64,000 bases of DNA from the NCBI RefSeq assembly GCF_000300855.1, contig NZ_ALJF01000011.1, forward strand, positions 1-64,000. Direction: 5' to 3'. The translations under genes and the position numbers were made by a program. Of the stretch, positions 9,037 to 17,499 are shown piece by piece. Under the pieces are notes generated by a model. The model saw nothing but the letters and a program-made list of their open reading frames with translations, was not told where the DNA came from and did not search any database. Source of the stretch: Agrobacterium albertimagni AOL15 (GTDB taxonomy: Bacteria > Pseudomonadota > Alphaproteobacteria > Rhizobiales > Rhizobiaceae). How positions within the stretch are numbered: position 1 is the first letter of the stretch; every line of letters begins with the position of its first letter.

Positions 9037-10364
9037 GCATCGACATCATCCTCGTCGACGATGACCAGGCTTTGCGCCGCGCCACCCGCCAGACGCTGGA
9101 GCTTGCCGGTTATGCCGTTCGCGATTTCGCGGCCGCACCACAGGCGCTCACCCAACTCTCGCCGAAAAGCGAAACCGTCGTCGTCACCGATATCCGCATG
9201 GCCGGCATGGACGGGCTCGAACTCTTCACGCGCATCCGCAGCCTCGATCCGGATCTCCCCGTTCTCCTGATCACCGGACACGGTGACGTCGACATGGCTG
9301 TAAAAGCGCTGCACGATGGCGCCTATGACTTCATCGCCAAGCCCTTCCCCGCCGAGCGCCTTGTCCAGAGCGTTGCCCGCGCCGCCGAGAAGCGCCGGCT
9401 GGTGATGGAAAACCGCCGCCTGCGCGACGCCGCAACCACGACGCCGGACGACCTGCCCCTCATCGGCCAGACACCGGCCATGGAGCATCTGCGCCAAACG
9501 CTCCGGCAGATCGCCGACACCGATGTCGACGTGCTGATCGCCGGCGAAACCGGCAGCGGCAAGGAAGTGGTCGCGACGCTGCTTCACCGCTGGAGCCGCC
9601 GCGCCCGTGGCAACTTCGTTGCACTCAATTGCGGCGCCCTGCCCGAGACCGTCATCGAAAGCGAGCTCTTCGGCCACGAGGTCGGCGCTTTCACCGGCGC
9701 GCAGAAGAAGCGTATCGGCCGCATCGAGCATGCAAGTGGCGGCACACTCTTCCTCGACGAGATCGAGAGTATGCCGCTCTCCACCCAGGTGAAAATGCTG
9801 CGGGTTCTGGAGATGCGCGAGGTGAGCCCGCTCGGCACCAACGACATTCGGCCCGTCGATCTGCGTGTCGTCGCAGCCGCCAAGGTCGATCTCGGCAATC
9901 CGGCCGAGCGCGGCGAATTCCGCGAGGACCTTTATTACCGCCTGAACGTCGTGACGGTCTCGATCCCGCCTCTTCGGGAACGCCGCGCCGATATCCCACT
10001 GCTCTTCGCCCATTTCACAGCCCGCGCTGCCGACCGCTTCCGCCGCGACATGCCGGTCATGACGAGCGAAGTTCACCGGCATCTGGAAAACCATGACTGG
10101 CCGGGCAATGTCCGTGAACTCTCGCATTTTGCCGAGCGCGTCGTGCTCGGCATCACGCAGGCACCAAGGCAGCCGTCAGCGGCCACAGGATCGAGCCTCA
10201 GCCTGCCCGAACTGATGGAACGCCACGAAGCCACCCTCATCCGCGAGGCGCTGATCGCAAACAAGGGTGACGTCCGCTCGACCATCGAGACGCTCGGCAT
10301 TCCGCGCAAGACCTTCTACGACAAGCTCCAGCGGCACGGCATCAACCGCGCCGATTACGAATAG
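9033..10364 (+). CDS. dctD: C4-dicarboxylate response regulator DctD (sigma-54 activator)
   Basis: A 443-residue NtrC-family regulator. Its receiver domain (1-120) has acidic residues D9-D11, phospho-acceptor Asp53 and the A-K-P-F lysine. The AAA+ sigma-54 interaction domain (about 145-375) has Walker A G-E-T-G-S-G-K-E, the G-A-F-T-G-A loop that contacts sigma-54, and a D-E-I-E Walker B. The C-terminal Fis-type helix-turn-helix covers about 400-440. Its target sites lie upstream of dctA in this window. Its ATG overlaps the dctB stop (ATGA), so the two are translationally coupled. Confidence 0.95.
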   Translation: MSIDIILVDDDQALRRATRQTLELAGYAVRDFAAAPQALTQLSPKSETVVVTDIRMAGMDGLELFTRIRSLDPDLPVLLITGHGDVDMAVKALHDGAYDFIAKPFPAERLVQSVARAAEKRRLVMENRRLRDAATTTPDDLPLIGQTPAMEHLRQTLRQIADTDVDVLIAGETGSGKEVVATLLHRWSRRARGNFVALNCGALPETVIESELFGHEVGAFTGAQKKRIGRIEHASGGTLFLDEIESMPLSTQVKMLRVLEMREVSPLGTNDIRPVDLRVVAAAKVDLGNPAERGEFREDLYYRLNVVTVSIPPLRERRADIPLLFAHFTARAADRFRRDMPVMTSEVHRHLENHDWPGNVRELSHFAERVVLGITQAPRQPSAATGSSLSLPELMERHEATLIREALIANKGDVRSTIETLGIPRKTFYDKLQRHGINRADYE

Positions 10365-10384
10365 CGGGATACCGTCATTTCCCG

Positions 10385-11377
10385 TCAGGCAATCGCCCGA
10401 ATGGCGGCGACGACCTCGTCATCGATCGTGATGCCGTCGGTCTCGGCGGAACGAGCAAGATTCTGCCCCCGCCTTCCTGGAATGCGTGCCCCTTCCTGCG
10501 CCCCGATTTCATCCGCCAGCAGGGCGAGACGAGTGAAAACGCCAGGCCCACCTGTCGCGGTTGGATCAATGGCGATGATCGTCTGACCCAGCGCCACGGG
10601 CGGCCCCTTGTCGTCGAACAGGGAGGAGGCCTCGAATGCATAATTGGCGCCAATCAGACCCGCCGAGAGGATCTCGACCATCATCGCAAGCGCTGCCCCT
10701 TTCGCACCGCCGAGCGGCGCCATGAAGCCGTCCATTGCAAGGTTCGCATCCGTCGTCGGCTGGCCATCGGTATCAAAGGCCCAATCGTCGGGAATGGCCT
10801 CACCCTTCTGCCGTGCCGCCATGATTTTGCCACGCGCCACCTTGGAGAGCGCCAGATCGACGACAATGGGCTCGCCATCCTCGATCGGCACGGCAAAGGC
10901 AATCGGGTTGGTGCCGTAAAGCGCCTTGTTGCCGCCCCAGGGCGCCATGGAGGCCGGAGCATTGGCAAACATCAACGCCGCCAGCCCGCGCTCTGCAAAA
11001 CGCGCGACTGTCAGCCCCATCACCCCGGCATGATGCGAGCGGTGAATGGTGGCGATCGCAATGCCCTGCTCCTGCGCGATGGCAGGCAACATCTCGACGG
11101 CAAGATCGAGCGCCGGATAGGCATAGCCGTTCATCGCATCGATGGTGAGAACACCCGGCCTCGGTCTCGACGCCTGCGGCTTGGCCAATCCGTCGACCTT
11201 GCGGGCCCGCGCCTGGGCACTGTAGGCCTCGACCCGACGCAGGCCGTGACCGCCCTGCCCGGCGGCTTCGGCGGCAACAAGCGCGCGGGCGACGGATCGC
11301 GCATTGGCTTCATACACGCCGGAACGGCTGAGCGCGCCGACAACCAGCGCCTCGGCTTCTGCCAGTGTCAGCTTCAT
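10385..11377 (-). CDS. Ldh family (malate/L-lactate dehydrogenase type) NAD(P)-dependent oxidoreductase
   Basis: A 330-residue protein of the Ldh_2 / YlbC-ComC-DpkA family, distinct from classical MDH/LDH. Signatures are the N-terminal A-N-A-R-S-V-A-R-A-L-V-x-A-E-A segment, G-H-G-L-R-R near residue 50, the catalytic R-S-H-H-A-G near 117, and T-N-P-I-A-F-A-V-P near 175. Members reduce 2-oxoacids (malate, lactate, ureidoglycolate, delta-piperideine carboxylate), so the substrate stays open. I chose the ATG at 11377; a longer open frame lacks family similarity. It follows the HpaI-type aldolase by 34 bases, suggesting an operon in which the dehydrogenase acts on a 2-oxoacid. Confidence 0.85.
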   Translation of the reverse strand: MKLTLAEAEALVVGALSRSGVYEANARSVARALVAAEAAGQGGHGLRRVEAYSAQARARKVDGLAKPQASRPRPGVLTIDAMNGYAYPALDLAVEMLPAIAQEQGIAIATIHRSHHAGVMGLTVARFAERGLAALMFANAPASMAPWGGNKALYGTNPIAFAVPIEDGEPIVVDLALSKVARGKIMAARQKGEAIPDDWAFDTDGQPTTDANLAMDGFMAPLGGAKGAALAMMVEILSAGLIGANYAFEASSLFDDKGPPVALGQTIIAIDPTATGGPGVFTRLALLADEIGAQEGARIPGRRGQNLARSAETDGITIDDEVVAAIRAIA

Positions 11378-11411
11378 CGAAGATCCATGAGAGTATCGAG
11401 GGAAAGCAAGA

Positions 11412-12188
11412 TCAACCGCGCATCGACGCTGCAAGATTGGCAGCGGCAGCGGAGAGCAGGCTGACATCCGTGGATGAGGCAAAGAAGCGGATGCCGGCCT
11501 TGCGCGCCATCGCAAGCATGGCCGTATCGCCGGACATGATGCCGACCGGTTTGCCGGCAGCGACACCCTTGCCGATCACTGTTTCGACGGCCTGCATGAC
11601 CTCAGGATGCGTGGGCTTGCCGCGATGACCCATGTCTGCCGCAAGGTCGGCCGGTCCGATGAGGATTGCGTCAACGCCAGCAGTCGCGATGATCGCATCG
11701 GCATTCTCGACACCAAGCCGGCTTTCGATCTGGGCGATCAGGCAGACCTCCGCATTCGCTGTCTCCGCATAGTCAGCAATGCGGCCGAAATCCGAGGCGC
11801 GACCAAGGCTCGCGCCCATGCCGCGGATGCCCTCCGGCGGATAGCGCAGGGCCTTGGCCAGGCGCTCTGCCTCTTCCCTCGTCTCGGCCATCGGGATCAT
11901 CACCGTCTGCGCGCCGATATCGAGCGCCTGCTTGATCAGCCAGGTCTCACCGACCGGCAGACGCACGACCGGATGTGCCGGATGTCTTGCCACGGCTGCG
12001 AGTTGGGCCGCCATCAGCGGAATGTCGTTCGGCCCGTGCTCGCCATCGATCAAAATCCAGTCGAAGCCGGCCCCAGCACAGACTTCCGCGACATGCGGGC
12101 TCGCCAGCGCCACCCAGAAACCGACAAGCAGTTCGTTGGTGTCGTAAAGGGCGGCCTTGAAGGCATTCTTGGGGGCGGGCATGGGCAT
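11412..12188 (-). CDS. HpcH/HpaI family aldolase (2-dehydro-3-deoxyglucarate / 4-hydroxy-2-oxoheptanedioate type)
   Basis: A 258-residue class II, divalent-metal pyruvate aldolase of TIM-barrel fold. Visible signatures are D-W-I-L-I-D-G-E-H-G-P near residues 43-53 (catalytic His), V-V-R-L-P-V near 74 (substrate Arg), I-A-Q-I-E-S near 150 (metal Glu), and I-G-P-A-D-L-A-A-D near 177 (metal Asp). The family cleaves 4-hydroxy-2-oxo acids to pyruvate plus an aldehyde. It is first in a two-gene minus-strand operon with the Ldh-type oxidoreductase. ATG 12188 is used; ATG 12182 is an alternative. Confidence 0.87.
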   Translation of the reverse strand: MPMPAPKNAFKAALYDTNELLVGFWVALASPHVAEVCAGAGFDWILIDGEHGPNDIPLMAAQLAAVARHPAHPVVRLPVGETWLIKQALDIGAQTVMIPMAETREEAERLAKALRYPPEGIRGMGASLGRASDFGRIADYAETANAEVCLIAQIESRLGVENADAIIATAGVDAILIGPADLAADMGHRGKPTHPEVMQAVETVIGKGVAAGKPVGIMSGDTAMLAMARKAGIRFFASSTDVSLLSAAAANLAASMRG

Positions 12189-12367
12189 TCTCCAACTGCA
12201 GGACGTCTCGACAATGTGTGTTCAAAGCGCAAGATGCGCTCTGGCGGACGCAAACCGCAAGGGCCAATCCAACGCCTTTGGTACGGACGGAGACTGGCGG
12301 CCACAGTTGAAGCCGAACGGTCCGCCGTGATAGGGGCAGCCGAACCTTTAAGCGCAGGAATTGCCCC

Positions 12368-13036
12368 ATGCTCCCCTGGATCCAGCTCGACACGGCCAAG
12401 ATACCCGGCGGCGGCGAATTGCGCCTGAAGCGCCGAGGATCGGAATTCTCCATCATGCTCGGCACCAACGAGCTGATGAACAGCCGCCTCAGCGGCTCCG
12501 AAGAGGCCCTCGCCACCCTCGCCTATGAGCGGATCGCTACCCACAAGCGCCCGCATATCCTGATCGGCGGCCTCGGCATGGGCTTTACCCTGCGCGCAGC
12601 GCTTGCCGTCCTGCCTCAGGATGCGAAGGTGACCGTCGCCGAACTCGTGCTCGCCGTCGTCGACTGGGCGCGCGGCCCCATGGCCGAAATCTATGCCGGC
12701 AGCCTCGACGACCCGCGTGTCACTGTGCATGTCGGCGATGTCGGCGCCCTGATCGCCAAGTCAAAGGGCCAATTCGACGCGATCCTGCTCGACGTCGACA
12801 ACGGGCCAGATGGCCTCACACGCGAGGCGAATGACGGCCTCTATTCCCATGACGGGTTACGCAAATCCAAGTCGGCGCTAACCCGCGGCGGCGTGCTCGG
12901 CGTCTGGTCGCAGGGGCCAGATCCCTACTTCACACGCCGCTTGAAGGACTGCGGCTATGGCGTGGAAGAGATTCCGGTCAGAGCCGGGCGGACCGGTCGC
13001 GGCAAGAAACATGTGATCTGGATGGCGAAGGCCTGA
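12368..13036 (+). CDS. Spermidine synthase-like class I methyltransferase-fold protein
   Basis: A 222-residue stand-alone Rossmann protein. The nucleotide-binding loop reads I-G-G-L-G-M-G-F-T near residue 63, where true spermidine synthases have G-G-G-D-G. An acidic V-A-E-L strand end lies near 87, and L-L-D-V-D-N-G-P-D near 137 resembles the D-x-x-D-P active-site loop. The N-terminal tetramerisation beta domain of SpeE is mostly missing, so aminopropyltransferase activity is doubtful. Rhizobial relatives are annotated as spermidine synthase-like or SAM-dependent methyltransferases. It is divergent from the aldolase operon with 179 bases between. Confidence 0.7.
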   Translation: MLPWIQLDTAKIPGGGELRLKRRGSEFSIMLGTNELMNSRLSGSEEALATLAYERIATHKRPHILIGGLGMGFTLRAALAVLPQDAKVTVAELVLAVVDWARGPMAEIYAGSLDDPRVTVHVGDVGALIAKSKGQFDAILLDVDNGPDGLTREANDGLYSHDGLRKSKSALTRGGVLGVWSQGPDPYFTRRLKDCGYGVEEIPVRAGRTGRGKKHVIWMAKA

Positions 13037-13072
13037 AGGCGATACTCTGCTGCACCGCTCGGCTTCGCCAAC

Positions 13073-13228
13073 ACCCCCCTCTGTCACTGCGTGACATCTC
13101 CCCCAAAGGGGGGAGAGCGGGGCGTCGCGTCTGCCGCACCGAATGCAACCCCAAAGGTGGGTGAAAGGCTAGCAGGGTAGCCAGTCTCCCCCCTTGTGGG
13201 GGAGATGTCCGGCAGGACAGAGGGGGGT
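13073..13228. repeat. Palindromic intergenic mosaic repeat (RIME-like)
   Basis: Two arms of 44 bases (13073-13116 and 13185-13228) are near-perfect reverse complements, flanking a 68-base centre. Each arm also has an inner palindrome of C-runs and G-runs (CTCCCCC next to GGGGGGAG). Such C/G-run palindromes between genes are widespread in Rhizobiales genomes. It sits between the convergent spermidine-synthase-like and epimerase genes, where it could fold into a large hairpin and stop transcription from both sides. Confidence 0.7.
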
Positions 13229-13251
13229 GCCGTCGGGCAAAGCGGGAAAGA

Positions 13252-14235
13252 CTACCCCCACAACCCGCGCGGCGGAAGCGGCATCACCGCGCCGTCATAG
13301 GCAATCGCCGGCTCGCGATCCCGCGCCAGAAGCAGCGGCCCGTCGAGATCGACAAAGGCCGCGCCCTGCCCGATCAGAAAGGCCGGGGCCATGGCAAGCG
13401 AGGTGCCGACCATGCAGCCCACCATGATCCCGAAGCCGGCTTCAACAGCCGCATCCCGCATCGCAAGCGCTTCCGTCAGCCCGCCGGTCTTGTCGAGCTT
13501 GATGTTGACTGCATCATACTTGCCACTCAACGAGGCGAGCGATGCCGTGTCATGGCAGCTCTCGTCGGCACAGACCGGAAGAACGCGGTCCAACCCAAGC
13601 AGCGCATCATCAGAACTCGCCGGAAACGGCTGCTCGACCAGCGTCACCCCGAGATCGAGAAACACAGGCGCCAGCGCCTTGTACTGATCGACACTCCAAC
13701 CCTCATTGGCATCGACGATGATGGCGGCGTTCGGCGCCCCCGCCCTGACAGCCCGGATGCGCTCGATATCGCCTTCGCCGCCAAGCTTGACCTTCAAGAG
13801 CGGCCGGTGCGCCTCCTTTTCGGCGGCCGCCTTCATGCTTTCGGGGCTCCCGAGCGACAGCGTGTAGGTGACAGAAAGCGGCTTCGGCTCTTGTAACCCG
13901 AGCAGTTGCCAGACCGGCTTGCCCGCCCGCTTGGCTTCGAGATCCCAGAAGGCGCAGTCCAGCGCATTGCGTGCAGCCCCTGGCTTCAGCCGGTTCTGCA
14001 ACCCTGCCCGATCCAGTCCTTGCCCCACCTCCGGCACCAGCGCCGAAAGCGCCTCGACGACACTCTCCACCGTCTCGCCATAACGCGCATAGGGCACGCA
14101 TTCGCCTTGGCCCATATGCACGCCGTCCGTCAGCCTGACCGTGACCACCTTCGCCTCGGTCTTCGACCCGCGTGAGATCGTGAAGCTGCCTGCAATCGGG
14201 AAGCTCTCGGGCGTGACGACCATATGGACGGGCAT
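13252..14235 (-). CDS. L-Ala-D/L-Glu epimerase (dipeptide epimerase), enolase superfamily
   Basis: A 327-residue enolase-superfamily enzyme. Catalytic and metal residues of the muconate-lactonising/dipeptide-epimerase subgroup are visible: K-V-K near residue 150, V-D-A-N-E-G-W (metal Asp) near 174, V-E-Q-P-F-P (metal Glu) near 200, C-A-D-E-S (metal Asp) near 225 and N-I-K-L-D-K-T-G-G (second catalytic Lys) near 249. It would epimerise L-Ala-D-Glu from murein peptide for recycling. GAGGAG lies close before the ATG at 14235, which fixes the start. It stands alone. Confidence 0.85.
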   Translation of the reverse strand: MPVHMVVTPESFPIAGSFTISRGSKTEAKVVTVRLTDGVHMGQGECVPYARYGETVESVVEALSALVPEVGQGLDRAGLQNRLKPGAARNALDCAFWDLEAKRAGKPVWQLLGLQEPKPLSVTYTLSLGSPESMKAAAEKEAHRPLLKVKLGGEGDIERIRAVRAGAPNAAIIVDANEGWSVDQYKALAPVFLDLGVTLVEQPFPASSDDALLGLDRVLPVCADESCHDTASLASLSGKYDAVNIKLDKTGGLTEALAMRDAAVEAGFGIMVGCMVGTSLAMAPAFLIGQGAAFVDLDGPLLLARDREPAIAYDGAVMPLPPRGLWG

Positions 14236-14415
14236 GGAAATCTCCTCTCGCGGGCAATCCCCGCGAATCGCTGCTCTTGCACGAAGATGCAATCCTTTCT
14301 ATATCCGTCAACTAAAGGACCGGTACCGGCAGCGGGCCAAAAACCCCGCAAAGCCTGACGTAGATCCCCGCAATGGGCGGGCTGAACGGTCGCATGAAGC
14401 ACAGAGACGAAGCCC

Positions 14416-15612
14416 GTGAACACGCTGGATTTTGACAAGAGACCGGAAGATACGCGCGTTGTCGTCGCCATGTCGGGTGGCGTGGATTCGTCTGTCGTTG
14501 CCGGCATTCTGAAGCGCGAGGGCTATGACGTCCTCGGTATCACGTTGCAGCTCTATGACCATGGCGCCGCCGTCCACCGCGCCGGTTCCTGCTGCGCCGG
14601 CCAGGACATCGACGATGCCCGCCGCGTCTGCGAAACACTTGGCATTCCCCATTACGTGCTCGACTACGAACAGCGCTTCCGCGATACTGTGATCAACCCG
14701 TTCATGGAAAGCTATGTCGCCGGCGAAACGCCGATCCCCTGCGTGGCCTGCAACCAGACGGTCAAGTTCGCCGATCTGCTCGCGACGGCAAAGGAACTCG
14801 GCGCCGATGCGCTGGCAACCGGCCATTATATCCGCTCGAAATCCGTGCCGCTAGCAAACGACCCCGGCCATCGCGCCCTCTTTCGCCCGATCGACTCGGA
14901 ACGCGACCAGAGCTATTTCCTCTTTGCCACCACGCAGGAGCAAATCGACTATCTGCGCTTCCCGCTCGGCGCCATGTCGAAGGCGGAGGTGCGTGTGCTC
15001 GCCGAAGAGATGGGCCTCGTCGTCGCCCAGAAGGCCGACAGCCAGGACATCTGTTTCGTGCCCCAGGGCAAATATGCCGACGTGATCAACAAGTTGAAGC
15101 CGAATGCAGCGCTTGCCGGCGACATCGTCCATCTCGATGGCCGGGTACTCGGCAACCACGAAGGCATCCTGCATTACACCATCGGCCAGCGGAAGGGCTT
15201 GGGCGTCGCCACCGGCGAACCGCTCTATGTCATCTATCTCGACGCCCGCTCGCGCCGCGTCATCGTCGGCCCCAAGGAAGCGCTGGAAACCCACCGCGTC
15301 TATCTGCGCGACATCAACTGGCTGGGCGACCGTACGCTGGCCGAAGATGCCGCAGACGGCATGCCCTGCTTCGCCAAGGTCCGCTCCACCCGCCCGCCGA
15401 CGCCGGCAGTGCTGCATGCCGACGACAAGGGCGTCTATGTCGATCTCGAAATCGGCGAAGCCGGCGTCGCCCCCGGCCAGGCCTGCGTGCTCTATTCGGC
15501 AACCGGCGCCGACGCCCGCGTCTATGGCGGCGGCTTCATCGAGCGTTCGGAACGCTCGGTCACTGCGGAAGCCTCGCTGAAGGCGCTTCTCGCCAGCCCC
15601 GTCGCGGCCTGA
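14416..15612 (+). CDS. mnmA: tRNA-specific 2-thiouridylase MnmA
   Basis: A 398-residue enzyme that adds sulfur at C2 of wobble U34 in tRNA-Lys, -Glu and -Gln. The PP-loop S-G-G-V-D-S-S-V lies at residues 20-27. The catalytic Cys pair is the G-S-C-C-A segment near 58 region plus P-C-V-A-C-N near 112. The central domain holds G-H-Y-I-R, and the beta-barrel C-terminus [10 protein letters not shown]. The start is a GTG at 14416; there is no in-frame ATG before the PP-loop region except internal ones that would remove conserved sequence. It lies 159 bases upstream of a tRNA gene. Confidence 0.93.
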   Translation: MNTLDFDKRPEDTRVVVAMSGGVDSSVVAGILKREGYDVLGITLQLYDHGAAVHRAGSCCAGQDIDDARRVCETLGIPHYVLDYEQRFRDTVINPFMESYVAGETPIPCVACNQTVKFADLLATAKELGADALATGHYIRSKSVPLANDPGHRALFRPIDSERDQSYFLFATTQEQIDYLRFPLGAMSKAEVRVLAEEMGLVVAQKADSQDICFVPQGKYADVINKLKPNAALAGDIVHLDGRVLGNHEGILHYTIGQRKGLGVATGEPLYVIYLDARSRRVIVGPKEALETHRVYLRDINWLGDRTLAEDAADGMPCFAKVRSTRPPTPAVLHADDKGVYVDLEIGEAGVAPGQACVLYSATGADARVYGGGFIERSERSVTAEASLKALLASPVAA

Positions 15613-15688
15613 AGCCTGGGCTTTCGGGCCGCGTGCAAGGTCTTGGCTCAAGCCGGTGGAAAGCCACGTTGTTTTTGGCCAAACCGCG

Positions 15689-15717
15689 CTTGACTTTGAT
15701 CGGACCCTCGCCTTATA
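15689..15717 (+). promoter_or_regulatory. Sigma-70-type promoter of tRNA-Met
   Basis: CTTGAC and CTTATA are separated by exactly 17 bases, close to the rhizobial housekeeping consensus. Initiation would fall near 15724, about 48 bases before the mature tRNA. Confidence 0.8.
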
Positions 15718-15771
15718 AGCCGCCCATCGCTTCGGACGGCGACGGCCTTAAGGCCCAGATGTTCGATGTGT

Positions 15772-15848
15772 GGCGGGGTAGCTCAGGTGGTTAGAGCGTG
15801 GGATTCATAACCCCAAGGTCGGCGGTTCAAGTCCGCCCCCCGCTACCA
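15772..15848 (+). tRNA. tRNA-Met (CAU)
   Basis: A 77-nt cloverleaf with encoded CCA. The acceptor is GGCGGGG / CCCCGCT (first pair G-U), the D stem GCTC/GAGC, the anticodon CAT at position 34-36, and the T arm GGCGG-TTCAAGT-CCGCC. The anticodon stem ends in an apparent A31-C39 mismatch. A paired G-U at 1-72 and the lack of three G-C pairs next to the loop exclude the initiator. CAU could also be an Ile2 tRNA, but the acceptor stem (G4-C69, G5-C68) fits elongator Met better. Confidence 0.92.
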
Positions 15849-15972
15849 AAATCTCTGATCATTTCACATGTGTTGTATTCGTCAGAGTTGCGTGTGGCTG
15901 CCTGAGATGGCCCTAATTACGGCTAGCGCTATCGGAAGCCTAAAGCGAAACGACATGCGTCACAATTTGACG

Positions 15973-16719
15973 TCAAACTTCAATATGCCCATCCGAAGCC
16001 GCTCTGATATCTAGGGTCTGGAACGGACCAGACGGCGAGTTGAAGAAGTAAATCTCTCTAAACCCGTGTCCGTTAAATGACATACGATTGTGGGGACGAA
16101 GCTTTCCGCTGTTGAAGCGATCTTCGGCAATTATCAGGAGCCTAACATCGGCTCCGACACGTTCTTGATATGCCGACAACTTAGAAGCTTTGGACGAAAT
16201 TGCCGCCTCCACTTCTTTTCGCGGCTCCAAGTTGACCCAGCCCACTACGTCCTCGATCATGATCCAGATAGCTCTATCCGATCGAGTAGCGTGGATGATA
16301 ATCGATGGCAGGCCAATTCTAATCTGGTTGCCAATCTCCAACTCACCTGCTCCGTTCTCAGCTAGATGACGAGGTATGTCCCGAAAGTCCGGAGAATTCG
16401 GGTTCCCAAGGACCTTAACACTAAGCGGCGGACCACCGGACGCCTCATACGAGCTTCGAAGTTTTTGTAATTGAATACTGCGTTTCTGTTCCTTTTTCTT
16501 GCTCCAGGCGCCCGTTGCGATTTTTTTCGCGCTACGAACCTTCGGTTCTTCAACGCCGCCACCGCGATAGACAGTCACAAGCTCAAGACCGAAAGCTCCC
16601 CCCCCAGGCGAGTCAACCATGAAGTCTGGCGACTCTCCTTCCGCGACTATCTTCCAATCGAGCCTCCCGCTTCGAATAGCCTGCTCAAGATGATAGCGTT
16701 CAAGCTCTTTCTGCTTCAT
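15973..16719 (-). CDS. Hypothetical protein with possible PD-(D/E)XK-like nuclease motif
   Basis: A 248-residue protein I do not recognise. The N-terminal third reads like a restriction-endonuclease fold: an amphipathic helix (1-20), then E-S-P-D-F (Asp32) and, after a Gly-rich turn, G-L-E-L-V (Glu46). The third position is not a canonical ExK, so catalysis is uncertain. A Lys/Arg-rich helix follows at about 60-85. The C-terminal half has two hydrophobic strands (near 140-160 and 190-197). The DNA is clearly richer in A and T than its neighbours, and the gene lies directly downstream of a tRNA, both signs of horizontal acquisition. It is convergent with the tRNA and has no partner gene. Confidence 0.6.
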   Translation of the reverse strand: MKQKELERYHLEQAIRSGRLDWKIVAEGESPDFMVDSPGGGAFGLELVTVYRGGGVEEPKVRSAKKIATGAWSKKKEQKRSIQLQKLRSSYEASGGPPLSVKVLGNPNSPDFRDIPRHLAENGAGELEIGNQIRIGLPSIIIHATRSDRAIWIMIEDVVGWVNLEPRKEVEAAISSKASKLSAYQERVGADVRLLIIAEDRFNSGKLRPHNRMSFNGHGFREIYFFNSPSGPFQTLDIRAASDGHIEV

Positions 16720-16835
16720 CGAACATCACCTGCGCTCGGTGGCGAATTGGTGAGAAATGAGGGGCGCATTAGCTAGAATGCTTGCTAAGTAAGACGCTGC
16801 GCGGTCCCCTTGCGCCAAAAAGTACAAACCCGCCC

Positions 16836-17477
16836 TCACCGCGCCGCCCAAACCAACCCTCTCCGCACAATCTCCCGCATCTGCGGCACCTCGAACTCCG
16901 CCGCCTGATGGCCGAGGGAGGAGTAGAACACCCTGCCCTGCCCGTGGCGGCGCTTCCAGACGACCGGCATCACATGGCCGTCGATCCAGGCATCATGCCC
17001 GCCGGTAAAGGTGGTCGTCGCCAGCACCTCGTTGTTCGGGTCGACATGCATGTAATACTGTTCGGAGCGGTAGGGGAAATCGCCGATGCCTGTTACGAGT
17101 GGGTCCTCGGGCTTAACGATATTGACCGTGTAGTCATAGATATTGCCGGGATGGGCGACCCACTGGCCGCCGATCATGTATTGATACTGGACACAGTCGC
17201 GAAAACTGTCGCCCGCCTGGCCGTGAAAGCCGCCGAGGCCGACGCCGCCGCGAATGGCGAGCTCCAGGTTCTCGATCTCGGGCTTTTCGATCTTGGTCAT
17301 CGTCAGCATCGGCACGATGAGGCTGTAGTCGCGGATGGCGGGATCGGCAAAGGCCTCCGTGCCTGCCTCGACGCGGACGGTAAACCCTTCGGCCTTCAGC
17401 ATGTCGGAGACGACGGCGGCGCATTGTTCGGGCTGGTGTCCGTCCCAGCCGCCCCAGCAAATCAGAACCTGACGCAT
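16836..17477 (-). CDS. ThuA domain-containing protein
   Basis: A 213-residue class I glutamine-amidotransferase-like (ThuA) protein. It shows the N-terminal W-G-G-W-D-G-H segment, the G-G-V-G-L-G-G-F-H-G elbow region near residue 80, a G-G-Q-W-V-A-H-P-G segment near 108, and a W-K-R-R-H-G-Q-G-R-V-F-Y motif with G-H near the end. ThuA proteins act in trehalose or related disaccharide catabolism, with a chemistry that is still poorly defined. It follows a Gfo/Idh/MocA dehydrogenase by 22 bases and is surely co-transcribed; such pairs are common in 3-keto-sugar pathways. Confidence 0.85.
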   Translation of the reverse strand: MRQVLICWGGWDGHQPEQCAAVVSDMLKAEGFTVRVEAGTEAFADPAIRDYSLIVPMLTMTKIEKPEIENLELAIRGGVGLGGFHGQAGDSFRDCVQYQYMIGGQWVAHPGNIYDYTVNIVKPEDPLVTGIGDFPYRSEQYYMHVDPNNEVLATTTFTGGHDAWIDGHVMPVVWKRRHGQGRVFYSSLGHQAAEFEVPQMREIVRRGLVWAAR

Positions 17478-17499
17478 GTGAATTTCCCTGTTGTTGTCT

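Noticed and set aside
15849..16835. Attachment-site duplication of the tRNA-Met 3' end
   Set aside because: I searched downstream to 16835 by eye for the tRNA end sequence and found no repeat, and there is no integrase gene, so an integrated island is not supported.
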